DNA from: Bacillus luti
GTDB lineage: Bacteria > Bacillota > Bacilli > Bacillales > Bacillaceae_G
Direction of reading: 5' to 3'
Length of the DNA: 64,000 nt
NCBI RefSeq assembly: GCF_001884105.1
Contig: NZ_MACI01000053.1
Coordinates: forward strand, 50,738 to 114,737
Numbering within the stretch: the stretch's first letter is position 1; the number at the start of each line of letters is the position of its first letter. A program made the translations under genes and the position numbers. The notes under the pieces were generated by a model. It did not search any database and had not been told where the DNA came from. It was given only the letters and a program-made list of their open reading frames with translations. Shown one piece after another: positions 33,712 through 42,523 of this stretch.

Positions 33712-34463
33712 AATGCAGTCGGTCCTTTTGTTGCAATGTGTTCTCGCGTCATTTTAATGTCTTGAATTGCTTGATTGGCAAGCCATTGCTCCATTTTTGG
33801 CTGTAGACGGTTCATGACGATATCTGCACCGGCATCATTTGTATTTTGTAATAAGATGACTAACGTATTGCTGTCATACTCGGCAGCGAGGTCAAAGTCA
33901 GTTCGTACGGTTTCAACTAATAGGGAAGCGACACGATCCATAACACTTTCTTTCGTATACTTACTAAAGGAAGTGAAATCAAAATAAATAATAATGCCTG
34001 TTTCATTACGACGATTCATTGCAGTCGTTATTAATGCTTGTCGTCTTTCAAATTCTTGTCTTGTTAATAGTTTCGATTCTCCAATGTATTGTTCCAACTC
34101 TTTCACGCGTGCAATTAAATTTCTATTTTCGTGAATGACCTTTTTTAATAAGTGGGTTGATATATAAACAATGAAGAAGTTAGCTGCCATCAGGAAGTGG
34201 GTAATAATATATTCCCATTGGTCTGATGTACTCCATAAGTGAAGCCATGCTTCATAAAATAAATAGAACACGGAAATGATCGTTCCGAGTATGAAGAAAA
34301 CAAATGCTGTTTTATCAGCTAAGAATAGGAATAGTACATTTGCAATTACATATATAATTGTAAAAATGAGCGCATGCTCATATTTCGTTACATGTACAGT
34401 AGTAAAATAAAATACAATTTGTAAAATCCACATAGATAGGATTTTGTAGAACTTATCTTTCAC
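33708..34463 (-). CDS. Membrane protein with a degenerate GGDEF domain (YdaK-like)
   Basis: 251 residues. About five N-terminal helices (1-110), a coiled-coil stretch (ENRNLIARVKELEQYIGE), then a C-terminal GGDEF-fold domain starting at LTRQEFERRQ and GIIIYFDFTSF. The position of the GG(D/E)EF signature reads AEYDSNTLVIL, so diguanylate cyclase activity is very unlikely. Such domains can be c-di-GMP receptors. It starts at GTG with AAGGAGG 8 nt upstream. Coupled to the GT2 synthase, it probably senses c-di-GMP to activate polysaccharide synthesis, as proposed for YdaK. Confidence 0.8.
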   Translation of the reverse strand: MKDKFYKILSMWILQIVFYFTTVHVTKYEHALIFTIIYVIANVLFLFLADKTAFVFFILGTIISVFYLFYEAWLHLWSTSDQWEYIITHFLMAANFFIVYISTHLLKKVIHENRNLIARVKELEQYIGESKLLTRQEFERRQALITTAMNRRNETGIIIYFDFTSFSKYTKESVMDRVASLLVETVRTDFDLAAEYDSNTLVILLQNTNDAGADIVMNRLQPKMEQWLANQAIQDIKMTREHIATKGPTAL

Positions 34464-34659
34464 AAAACGTTCCTCCTTAAAGGTAATTCATACAAGGACA
34501 CTTGTAGTATGTGCAATTATTAAGAATTAGACTATAAATCCTTTTAAATAGCACAAGAATGAGTAGTATCCTTTTAATACAAGAAAAAATAAACAGACTT
34601 ACTAATTATTGTATCATAATGTCTATACATCTAGATATGGAGTGTGTGTATATTATATA

Positions 34660-34692
34660 AAAAATCCCCCTCTTTAAAAGAGGAGGATTTAC
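34660..34692 (-). terminator. Terminator of nupC
   Basis: AAATCCCCCTCT pairs with AGAGGAGGATTT with one mismatch. On the minus strand it is followed by a T-rich run. Confidence 0.85.
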
Positions 34693-34700
34693 ATAAAAAT

Positions 34701-35912
34701 TTATAGGAACATCATACCTGCAACTGCTGCATTTAAGAAGTTCGCTAATGTACCAGCGATAACTGCTTTAATCCCTAATTCTGCAATTTGTTTACGGCGA
34801 GTAGGAGCTAACGTTCCTGTTACACCTAATTGAATTGCGATAGAAGAGAAGTTTGCGAAACCACAGATTGCGAATGTTAAAATTAAGTTTGTTTTTGCAG
34901 AGAACTCTGCCATGTGTGGTCCTAAGTTTGCGTATGCAACGAATTCGTTGATTGCAAGTTTTTGACCGATAAAGCTAGCTGCTTGTATAGCTTCACCTGG
35001 AGAAACCCCGATTAAGATTGCAAATGGTGATAATAAGTAACCAAAGATTAAATCAAGGCTAAGTTTAATATCGAACCAAGAACCAACCCATCCTAATAAT
35101 CCATTTAATAAAGCGATTAATGCGATGAAAGCCATTAACATTGCTGCTACGTTAATAACAAGTTGTATACCTTCAGATGCACCGCGTGCAGCTGCATCAA
35201 TAACGTTTGCATCTTCACGTTCTGTAGAAAGTTCAACGTTATTATCTACCTGTTCTGTCTCTGGCATAATTAGTTTTGCAATTAATAAACTTGATGGAGC
35301 TGCCATAATTGCTGCTGCTAATAAGTGTTCTAACGGAATTCCCATTGCTGCATAACCGACAAGAACGGAGCCGGCAACAGCTGTCATACCACTTACCATA
35401 ATAGTGAAGAATTCACTGTTTGTTAAGCGTGCTAAGTAAGGTTTGATTAAGATTGGTGCCTCAGTTTGTCCTAAAAATACAGTTGTTACTGAGTTTAAAC
35501 TTTCTGCTTTAGAAGTTCCAAGAAGTTTACTTAATGCACCACCAACGATACTAACAAATTTCTGCATAATACCGAAATAATATAAGATTGCAACTAATGA
35601 ACTAATAAATACGATTGGAAGTAGTGCTTGAATAACGAAGATAAATCCCCAAGGTCCTTTTGCGTTGACTAAATCCCCAGCAACGAACTTAATTCCCTCG
35701 TAAGAAAAATTAATTAACCCTTGAACACCGTCAGCAGCGTATTTTAGACCTGCTTTACCAGCATCCCATCGTAGTACGATAAATGAAAATGACATTTGTA
35801 ATGCTAGCGCGATTAAAATTGTGCGCCAATTAATAGCTTTGCGGTTGGAAGATAGTAAGAAAGCAATTGCTAATACTCCAATCACGCCGCCAATTCCCCA
35901 TAAAAGATTCAT
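34701..35912 (-). CDS. nupC: Concentrative nucleoside transporter
   Basis: 403 residues of the CNT family: about ten helices with VFLGQTEAPILIKPY, SGMTAVAGSVLVGYAAMG, a middle ATSS-like AAPSSLLIAKL, and the C-terminal LTFAICGFANFSSIAIQLGVTG that binds nucleoside and cation. It imports nucleosides by H+ or Na+ symport. GGAAGGAGC precedes the ATG at 35912, which is chosen over one 21 bp upstream. It is a single-gene unit. Confidence 0.93.
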   Translation of the reverse strand: MNLLWGIGGVIGVLAIAFLLSSNRKAINWRTILIALALQMSFSFIVLRWDAGKAGLKYAADGVQGLINFSYEGIKFVAGDLVNAKGPWGFIFVIQALLPIVFISSLVAILYYFGIMQKFVSIVGGALSKLLGTSKAESLNSVTTVFLGQTEAPILIKPYLARLTNSEFFTIMVSGMTAVAGSVLVGYAAMGIPLEHLLAAAIMAAPSSLLIAKLIMPETEQVDNNVELSTEREDANVIDAAARGASEGIQLVINVAAMLMAFIALIALLNGLLGWVGSWFDIKLSLDLIFGYLLSPFAILIGVSPGEAIQAASFIGQKLAINEFVAYANLGPHMAEFSAKTNLILTFAICGFANFSSIAIQLGVTGTLAPTRRKQIAELGIKAVIAGTLANFLNAAVAGMMFL

Positions 35913-36276
35913 GCAGTGTAGCTCCTTCCTCATAGTAAAAAAAGTGTATAAACCAGTTGTCTATACTTTTGCGAATATAACATCTTAAGTAACTTATCAT
36001 AATGGACATCGGAGGTCAAACGTCTAACGAAAAGTTTAAATAAAAAGAAAATTCTTCAAAAAAACACATATAAAATGAATCATCATGAAATAGGTTACGT
36101 TTTTTATAAAAATATATACATTATGATAACGTTATGGATTATTTTTGCAGAATATGGTGTATGAAATGGAAAAATAGATGCATTATTTTTATAGAGAGAA
36201 GATACGGAAAGGGAGTACTGAGGTGAATGCATAACAAAAAGCCTTCTAGTAATCTAGAAGGCTTTGAAACTATTAA
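35913..36276. other. 364-bp gap upstream of nupC
   Basis: Holds the nupC promoter region and the terminator of the neighbouring wall hydrolase gene at 36238-36265. A short palindrome ATAACGTTAT at 36123-36132 could be an operator. I found no riboswitch-like structure and no convincing ORF. Confidence 0.4.
36238..36265 (-). terminator. Terminator of the SH3/NlpC-P60 gene
   Basis: Perfect 12-bp stem AAAGCCTTCTAG/CTAGAAGGCTTT with a TAAT loop and a T-run on the minus strand. Confidence 0.9.
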
Positions 36277-38028
36277 TTAAGGTGCTTTCGTGTATCCTAA
36301 GAAATGGCTCTTCCAATAAGAGTTACTTAACGAAGCGATTGCTACACCTTTATCTCCAGCTTGGATAAAGGATCCGCCTCCAAGGTAAATACCCATATGA
36401 GAAGGACCTGATTTATAAGTATTTTGGAAGTAAATTAAGTCACCTGGTTGTGGATTTGAAGTTTTTTGTAGGCTGCTCCAATATCCTGCAACACTTTGAC
36501 GACTAATGTTATGACCAAATTTCTTAAATACGTGGTAGATGTAACCACTGCAGTCAACACCAGTAGCAGAAGTACCGCCCCAAACGTATGGTACGCCTTG
36601 CATTGATTTTGCGTATGCAAGTACGGAAGAACTGTCACCGCTATTATTGCCTGTATTATTGTTGTTATTATTTTGGTTATTATTTTGGTTGTCGTTAGGC
36701 TTATTATCTACTGCGCCACCAACTGGTGTTTTAGATAGGAAACGTGTTCCGATGTAACCAGTTTGACCGTTGTAGTTAATTTTACTCCATCCAGAGTTTT
36801 CAGAGATTACTTGAACCTTCTGTCCTTGTGGAAGTGCGCCTATGATTCTATAATTTGTACCTTCGCCGCTACGTACGTTTAATGCAGAAGCATTAATGTA
36901 GTAGTCACCAATTGCACCTTGATTAGGTTGTTCAGGTTGTTTTGGTTGCTCAGGAGTAGCAGTGCCACCTTTAACGAATTTCATGAATTCGCTACTAACG
37001 TAGCCTGTTTTTCCTTGATAGTTAACTTTAAACCAGCTACCTTCAGAGCCAATTACGTTTAATGTCGTACCATTTAATACGCCACCAATTACGCTATGGT
37101 AAGTAGCAGGGCCTGTGCGAACGCGTAGAGATGTTGCGTTAACAACGTAAGTACCACCAGTTTGAACGGTTACATTATTGTTTTGTTCTTGTTTGTTATC
37201 TTGATTGTTTCCTTGTGCAACGTTTTCGTTAGAACCGCCTTTTGTTACGTAGTCTTTGCTTACGTAAGCAGTTTGTCCCGCATAGTTGATTTTGAACCAA
37301 TCTTGCACTTCGCCAACAACTTGAACTACTTGTCCTTTTGTAACAGAACCTACAGTTGTATGAGAAGTACTAGGACCTGTACGAACACGAAGAGAAGATA
37401 CATTTACTGTATAGTTTCCACTTGCTGGTTTTATAGATTCTTGGTTGTTATTATTCGTATTGTTGTTTGAAGAACCTGCATTAGAAGAAACACCAGATAC
37501 GAATTCGCCACTTACGTAGCCAACTTGTCCATTATGGTTGATTTTCACCCAACCATTTTCTTGACCAATCACGTTTAATGTTTGTCCTTCATATACACGT
37601 CCTGAAACAGAACTAGAAGTGTTAGGAGCTGTGCGCACACGCAATACATCAGCAGTAACTTTATTGTTTCCACCTGTTGTACTTACATTGGAACTGTTTG
37701 CACCATTTTTTGATACAAATTCACCGCTAACAAAGCCAGTTTGTCCATTATGGTTAATTTTGAACCAACCATTTTCTTCGCCAATCACATTTAAAGATTG
37801 ACCGTTATAAACGCGTGAGATGATGTCGTGAGAAGTACTTGATCCTGCACGAACATGTAATACGCTAGCGTTTACCTTATAAGATGAGCTGTTTGATGCA
37901 GAAGCTTGGACAGTTTGTGTAGCAGCTTTTTGTGTATTTTGTTCAGGGGCAGCTTGAACGCTATCAAGTGTAGGTGCTGCTCCTCCTGCTACAGACACTG
38001 CCGCAAGACCGGCAAGGTATTTTTTCAT
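36277..38028 (-). CDS. Secreted peptidoglycan endopeptidase with five SH3b domains and NlpC/P60 domain (EntFM/CwpFM-like)
   Basis: 583 residues. Signal peptide (about 1-27, ending near SVQAA), then five SH3b repeats, each opening with a variant of VNASxLxVRxGPST and ending with GYVSxxFV, joined by Asn/Gln-rich linkers. The C-terminal NlpC/P60 domain has catalytic Cys in TGVDCSGYIYHVF, His in GPSHMGIYLG and a third residue after AGDKGVA. It hydrolyses D-Glu-(m)DAP bonds in wall peptides. The order matches B. cereus EntFM/CwpFM, but with more SH3 repeats. A strong promoter and a WalR-like box lie upstream. Confidence 0.92.
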   Translation of the reverse strand: MKKYLAGLAAVSVAGGAAPTLDSVQAAPEQNTQKAATQTVQASASNSSSYKVNASVLHVRAGSSTSHDIISRVYNGQSLNVIGEENGWFKINHNGQTGFVSGEFVSKNGANSSNVSTTGGNNKVTADVLRVRTAPNTSSSVSGRVYEGQTLNVIGQENGWVKINHNGQVGYVSGEFVSGVSSNAGSSNNNTNNNNQESIKPASGNYTVNVSSLRVRTGPSTSHTTVGSVTKGQVVQVVGEVQDWFKINYAGQTAYVSKDYVTKGGSNENVAQGNNQDNKQEQNNNVTVQTGGTYVVNATSLRVRTGPATYHSVIGGVLNGTTLNVIGSEGSWFKVNYQGKTGYVSSEFMKFVKGGTATPEQPKQPEQPNQGAIGDYYINASALNVRSGEGTNYRIIGALPQGQKVQVISENSGWSKINYNGQTGYIGTRFLSKTPVGGAVDNKPNDNQNNNQNNNNNNTGNNSGDSSSVLAYAKSMQGVPYVWGGTSATGVDCSGYIYHVFKKFGHNISRQSVAGYWSSLQKTSNPQPGDLIYFQNTYKSGPSHMGIYLGGGSFIQAGDKGVAIASLSNSYWKSHFLGYTKAP

Positions 38029-38087
38029 AATTTGTCGATTCCTTTCTGTCTGTAATGTAGTGAAGAAATATTTACCAACTGTTAAAA

Positions 38088-38116
38088 ATTCTAAAGAGCA
38101 TGTCGATTACTGTCAA
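38088..38116 (-). promoter_or_regulatory. SigA promoter of the NlpC/P60 gene
   Basis: The minus strand reads TTGACA, a 17-bp spacer, then TAGAAT. This is a near-consensus promoter about 60 bp upstream of the start codon. Confidence 0.8.
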
Positions 38117-38137
38117 GACTTATGCGGGAATCTGAAT

Positions 38138-38154
38138 ATGACAAAAAGATTACA
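38138..38154 (-). promoter_or_regulatory. Near-consensus WalR box
   Basis: The minus strand reads TGTAAT-CTTTT-TGTCAT, one mismatch from TGTWAH-N5-TGTWAH. It lies about 21 bp upstream of the -35, a position used for WalR activation of wall hydrolase genes. Confidence 0.5.
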
Positions 38155-38191
38155 AGAAAAAATCAAGGCATGAATTTCACACCTTGATTTC
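38152..38191 (-). terminator. Terminator of the aminotransferase gene
   Basis: AAATCAAGG pairs with CCTTGATTT. The minus strand then reads TTTTTTC. It overlaps the start of the WalR-like box region. Confidence 0.75.
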
Positions 38192-38239
38192 CATTTAAAT
38201 ACATATATTGAATGCAGACAGGATAGAAATTATTCGGAT

Positions 38240-39112
38240 TTAAGAAGATGACATGTTGGATTGAAACAAGCTTTGAGAAAAGGATTTTTGTAACATTTTT
38301 GTGATAGGCCCAACTTGACCATCTTGAATCGCTGTTCCATCCAGATGTGTCATCGGTAAAATTTCAATTGTAGTTCCTGTAAAAAAGCATTCATCTGCTT
38401 GATAAACGTCACGAACACTGAAAAGTTCTTCTTGCACAGGAATGCGAAGGGTTTTTGCTAAAGAAAGGACATATTGACGAATAATGCCGTTTAAAATAAG
38501 GTGATTGGCTGGATGCGTGTACAAAGTGCCATTTTTGATTAGAAAGAAATTAGAACAGCTCCCCTCCGTTACAATACCATTTCGTACAAATAGTGCTTCT
38601 TTACAGCCTTTGCGCTCAGCTTTCGTAGCAGCTAGTACATTTGGTAATAAATTTAATGATTTAATATCGCAGCGGAGCCAGCGAGTATCTGGTTCTGATA
38701 TGGCACGTACACCATATTCAATCCATAAAGCTGGTCTTTCCTTTTTGGTAATATAGGCATAGATTGTCGGAGGAGCGTCATATGAGAATGCATGGGTACG
38801 AGCTTGTACACCGCGAGATACTTGCAAATAAATGGTTCCATCTTCGTGGAAATTATTACTTTCAATGAGCTTGTAAAGTAATATGATGAGTTCTGCTTTT
38901 GAGAAAGGGAGAGATAATTCTATTTCTTCCATGGAGCGATATAATCTTGTTATGTGTGGATCTAATAAATGAAAGTTCCCTTTATATAGGCGCATAACCT
39001 CATAGACACCATCTCCAAACTGCAAGCCTCTTTCTTCAAGTTCTATGTACGTTTTTTGCTTTGTTGTATCAATAACTGCATCATTCCAAAGTACAAATCT
39101 TTCATATGCCAA
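38240..39112 (-). CDS. dat: D-amino acid aminotransferase
   Basis: About 290 residues, PLP fold type IV. Key parts: RGLQFGDGVYEV, HITRLYRSM, IYLQVSRGVQ, the catalytic Lys151 in RWLRCDIKSLNLL, TEGSCSNFFLI and GIIRQ. The pattern RWLRCDIKSLNLL is shared with Bacillus D-alanine aminotransferase and separates it from branched-chain enzymes. It makes D-Glu and D-Ala for peptidoglycan. The start is uncertain: TTG at 39112 gives the family length, an ATG at 39124 sits directly on an AAAGGA, and a longer ATG at 39160 has no ribosome site. Confidence 0.85.
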   Translation of the reverse strand: MAYERFVLWNDAVIDTTKQKTYIELEERGLQFGDGVYEVMRLYKGNFHLLDPHITRLYRSMEEIELSLPFSKAELIILLYKLIESNNFHEDGTIYLQVSRGVQARTHAFSYDAPPTIYAYITKKERPALWIEYGVRAISEPDTRWLRCDIKSLNLLPNVLAATKAERKGCKEALFVRNGIVTEGSCSNFFLIKNGTLYTHPANHLILNGIIRQYVLSLAKTLRIPVQEELFSVRDVYQADECFFTGTTIEILPMTHLDGTAIQDGQVGPITKMLQKSFSQSLFQSNMSSS

Positions 39113-39310
39113 TTGTCGTCCCATCCTTTCGTAAGTACATAAGTAACATGAAACTTTCATTCGGAATAAAAATCACTATAGTCATTTTTATGTGAGTAAT
39201 TCTTTACATATGACGTATATGTATTGGTAAATCGCAAAGAAAATAGTGGTAATTTATAGCATTTTGTATATATAAATTCGAAAATAAGAAATAAGAATCC
39301 TGCTTGTAAA

Positions 39311-39343
39311 TAAAAAAAAGCAACATTCTTATGGAATGCTGCA
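39311..39343 (-). terminator. Terminator-like hairpin about 200 nt upstream of dat
   Basis: As minus-strand RNA, GCAGCATTC pairs with GAATGTTGC (one G-U pair) and is followed by TTTTTTTT. No called gene ends here, so it terminates an unknown transcript or acts as an attenuator for dat. Confidence 0.65.
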
Positions 39344-39409
39344 CAAGGAGGGTAGCTATCTTTCATAGGGACATCGTCTTATTGAATGTTTTGTTTATGG
39401 AAACAAAAC

Positions 39410-39490
39410 ATGTTGAAAGACAATTATAAGAAAGTAGAAACAAACGATTCACACATTTCTTTAAGGGATCTTATTGAAGATGAGAGATAA
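39410..39490 (+). CDS. Possible 26-aa peptide
   Basis: ATG to TAA, hydrophilic product beginning MLKDNYKK and ending SLRDLIEDER. The ribosome site is poor (GGAAA). It follows directly on a perfect palindrome that would hide or regulate its start. Kept as a weak candidate only. Confidence 0.2.
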   Translation: MLKDNYKKVETNDSHISLRDLIEDER

Positions 39491-39606
39491 GAAATATGTA
39501 GAACCTCGTTTACATATTTTATTATAGAGATGTTTCATTAATCCTATGTGAATATTTGGTAAAGGTTATGTAATTTTAAAGTTAATGAATATAAGGGAGA
39601 GGAGGG

Positions 39607-39640
39607 AGGAAAATAAAAAAAGAGGCTGAGATTACTCAGC
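39607..39640 (-). terminator. Terminator of ltaS
   Basis: On the minus strand GCTGAG pairs with CTCAGC, followed by CTCTTTTTTTATTTT. The left arm overlaps the last ltaS codons. Confidence 0.8.
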
Positions 39641-41560
39641 GCTCTTCTTTTCTTCTTTTATAGCGGTTTTTACTTCACCAGTTTTGATCTTGTTACTGTC
39701 AGAGAAGCGAAGTAAGTCACCTTCAATGATCTTGTCAGACATATGCAATTCATTTTGGGCACGATCAATTAGTGGTTGAGATTCTTCTTTCGGTAATTGT
39801 ACAACTTCACCTGTGTTACGGTCGTAGAATGTACTGTTCGTGTACATGTACTTATCTGTAACGAAGCTACCGTCACGAAGAACAACGAAACCTTTATTAT
39901 CTGGTGAGAATACATCATGACCGAATTGGATTTGATTCGTAGAATCTACACCAAGTAAGTTTAGAATTGTTGGTTTAATGTCAATTTCACCAGTTGGTTT
40001 TGAAATTGTTTTACCTTCTTTTTGACCTGGAACGTGAATAAACATCGGTGTTTTTTGTAAGTTCATATGGTCAAATGCAGTAATTTCTTCTTTTCCTAAG
40101 AACTGTGCCATTGCACGGTTATGGTTTTCAGAAATACCGTAGTGGTCACCGTAGAATACGATAACAGAGTTGTCGTAAATGCCTTCTGCTTTTAGACGCT
40201 CAATAAAGTGTTTCATCGCTTCGTCTAAATAACGAGCAGTTACCATGTAACGGTCAAATACGCCATCACCAGAATTGTATTCATCGATTAATTTCGTACT
40301 GTCATCATAAGTGAATGGGTAATGATTCGTTAAAGTAAGGAAGCGAGTATAGAATGGTTGCTTCACTTCTTTTAACATATCGATAGATTGATCGAAGTAT
40401 TCGATATCTTTTAATCCCCAGTTTAATTTTGTTTCTGGCGTAATCTTGTAATCAAGCTCGTTGTAGTAACGATCATAACCAAGTGCCGGATACATAATGT
40501 TACGGTTCCAGAACGTTGCGTTGTTTGCGTGGAATACCGACGTGTGGTACCCTTGCTGACGTAAAATTTCTGGAGTTGCTGTGTATTCATTGTTACCGTG
40601 TGTGAAGAATACGGCACCACGGTCTAGTGGGTACATTGAAGTATCTACTAAGAACTCAGCATCAGATGTTTTCCCTTGACCAGTTTGATGGAAGAAGTTA
40701 TCGAAGTAATAACTTTCTTTCGTAAATTGGTTTAAGAATGGTGTAACTTCTTGTCCGTTAACTGTTGCGCCAATTAAGAATGTTTGTAATGACTCAAGAG
40801 AGACAACAATTACGTTTTTCCCTTTTGCAGTACCGAACATATTTGGATCTGGTTTACTTTGTGTTGTTTTCACATAGTTTTCTGTTTCTTGTAATTTACT
40901 ACCGTCAGCAAATGCTTTTTGTGAACTAGATTTCGCTTGTAAGCCAAGGTCGTATGCTTGGTGTACATATAATCCTAAGTTTTTAACAAGCATAACGCGG
41001 TCGAATGAACGTGTTAATAGTTCTGGACGCTCAGCTTCTGCAAATCCTAGGTTTACGAAGAAAATAGCAATTGTTGATACGAAGTATAGGGAACGCATCG
41101 GACGTGCTACACGCTCTGTTGGTGCAAAGTTTTTCTTCTTTTTCAATAGAACGAAGAATACAAGAATATCCGCAAATGCAAGGATAATTTTGTAGTTAAA
41201 TAACTCTTTCACACTAGAACCTAAGCTTCCAAAGTTAGATGTTTGTCCTAGTACTGGTAAAGTAACGAAGTCATTGTAGAATCCGTAGAACATTACGTTA
41301 CCAACAAGAATGAACGTTAAGACAAAATTAATTCCCAGTGCTATATAGTTACGTTTTTTTCCTTTTGCAAATAATGCAAGGCCCACAAACAGTAATGATG
41401 CTGCTAATGGACTAATGAATAAAATGAATTCTTGCATGAAAGATTCAAGTTTTAAATCAAAGCTTGTGCGTGTAATAATGTAGGTTTTCAGCCAGACGGC
41501 CAAAGCTACGAATAAAGTGAAGCGCACATTTTGAAATTGTGATTTCAAGGTTTCTTTCAT
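39632..41560 (-). CDS. ltaS: Lipoteichoic acid synthase (LtaS family)
   Basis: 642 residues. Five N-terminal helices (to about 190), a linker, then an extracellular sulfatase-like domain: IVVSLESLQTF (metal Glu), nucleophile Thr in GQGKTSDAEF, FHANNATFWNR, GLKDIEYFDQS and YGDHYG. It polymerises glycerol phosphate from phosphatidylglycerol on the outer face of the membrane. The catalytic residues are all present, so it should be active. B. cereus group genomes carry several LtaS paralogues, and which one this is cannot be told here. Confidence 0.93.
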   Translation of the reverse strand: MKETLKSQFQNVRFTLFVALAVWLKTYIITRTSFDLKLESFMQEFILFISPLAASLLFVGLALFAKGKKRNYIALGINFVLTFILVGNVMFYGFYNDFVTLPVLGQTSNFGSLGSSVKELFNYKIILAFADILVFFVLLKKKKNFAPTERVARPMRSLYFVSTIAIFFVNLGFAEAERPELLTRSFDRVMLVKNLGLYVHQAYDLGLQAKSSSQKAFADGSKLQETENYVKTTQSKPDPNMFGTAKGKNVIVVSLESLQTFLIGATVNGQEVTPFLNQFTKESYYFDNFFHQTGQGKTSDAEFLVDTSMYPLDRGAVFFTHGNNEYTATPEILRQQGYHTSVFHANNATFWNRNIMYPALGYDRYYNELDYKITPETKLNWGLKDIEYFDQSIDMLKEVKQPFYTRFLTLTNHYPFTYDDSTKLIDEYNSGDGVFDRYMVTARYLDEAMKHFIERLKAEGIYDNSVIVFYGDHYGISENHNRAMAQFLGKEEITAFDHMNLQKTPMFIHVPGQKEGKTISKPTGEIDIKPTILNLLGVDSTNQIQFGHDVFSPDNKGFVVLRDGSFVTDKYMYTNSTFYDRNTGEVVQLPKEESQPLIDRAQNELHMSDKIIEGDLLRFSDSNKIKTGEVKTAIKEEKKSAE

Positions 41561-42107
41561 TCATTTCCACCCTTTCTCTATCAGGCTTGGTCGATTTTGG
41601 AGCGAAAAATGTTAAAATAAAAAACACATAGTTTTCTTGGCCATAATTAGAGGTTCTATATTCACCCATATACGACTATAACTATGCATACCCTTTTTTA
41701 GTTTCTTGTGTTGCTCATAAGCATAACGTCATTTCTGTATTATACAACAAAATTCATTTCTGAGAAACACTATAACATTTTACATTTTTTGTATGTGATT
41801 TGCTACTACCAGAGAAAACTTTAACATTCGTTTATATGCTCGTCAACTAGAAAATATAACAAAAATAGAACAGAATGTTAAGTGAAATTGAAAATTTCCA
41901 TGGTTGAGAAATAAGAAATGAATATGTGTAAGTGGTTATCTAGAAACCTAGTATATGAAGGAAAGTATGTAAAAATTAACGAACACTTGTTCTTTTTATC
42001 TTTGTTTGTTACAATAAAATTCATTGGTAGATTATGTGTAATTTTGATGAACTTTTACTGATATCATATTGTAGCTTATTTTTTTAAAAAAATAAGGAGG
42101 CTTTTAT
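41561..42107. other. 547-bp divergent intergenic region
   Basis: Separates ltaS and the YkvA-like gene. A plus-strand promoter TTGTTC-N17-TACAAT is at 41987-42015, leaving a 5' leader of about 90 nt for the YkvA-like gene. A minus-strand TATAAT near 41737 may serve ltaS. Very AT-rich, with no ORF or strong structure noted. Confidence 0.45.
41987..42015 (+). promoter_or_regulatory. SigA-type promoter of the YkvA-like gene
   Basis: TTGTTC, a 17-bp spacer and TACAAT. Confidence 0.6.
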
Positions 42108-42473
42108 ATGGAACAAAAATTTTCAGTTGAAGCGTTTTGGAAGAAGGTAAAACATGTTGCAAAGCAAGCCGGGCAGTCAGTCATTTATGCAAGTTTATTA
42201 TTGTTTTACGTTTTGCAAAGACGAGACGTTCCGAAACGAGTGAAAATGATTGTAATTGGAGCACTTGCTTATTTTATTGCACCGATTGATGCCATCCCAG
42301 ATTTCATTGCTGGAATTGGTTATACGGATGATTTAGGGGCGTTAATGGCCGCACTATTACAAGCGTCGTTATACGTCAATGAAGATGTGAAAGATAAGGC
42401 ACGAATGAAGTTGGCAGAATGGTTTGGTTCGGATATAGACACATCATTTATCGATCAGAAATTAGATCAATAG
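42108..42473 (+). CDS. YkvA family (DUF1232) membrane protein
   Basis: 121 residues with the DUF1232 core VIGALAYFIAPIDAIPDFIAGIGYTDDLGAL, of which PIDAIPD-x4-GxTDD is the family hallmark. One or two membrane helices. Function unknown. AAGGAGG lies 8 nt before the ATG. It may be co-transcribed with the next gene 50 bp downstream. Confidence 0.88.
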   Translation: MEQKFSVEAFWKKVKHVAKQAGQSVIYASLLLFYVLQRRDVPKRVKMIVIGALAYFIAPIDAIPDFIAGIGYTDDLGALMAALLQASLYVNEDVKDKARMKLAEWFGSDIDTSFIDQKLDQ

Positions 42474-42523
42474 GTGAGAACTGTCATATGGTGACAGGGC
42501 GAACGTAAGCGAGGAAGTGCATT

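Larger units (their letters stand above)
39113..39631. other. 519-bp gap between dat and ltaS
   Basis: Contains a minus-strand terminator-like hairpin at 39311-39343, a perfect 10-bp palindrome at 39387-39410 directly before a 26-codon plus-strand ORF (39410-39490), a minus-strand TATAAT at 39521-39526, and the ltaS terminator at its edge. The pieces on the minus strand suggest a short RNA of about 200 nt, or an attenuated leader of dat. Confidence 0.4.

Noticed and set aside
36277-38028. Enterotoxin gene
   Set aside because: EntFM-type proteins were once called enterotoxins, but the domains show a wall endopeptidase.
39157-39366. 69-codon minus-strand ORF upstream of dat
   Set aside because: Runs through a terminator-like hairpin and lacks a ribosome site; could at most be a leader.
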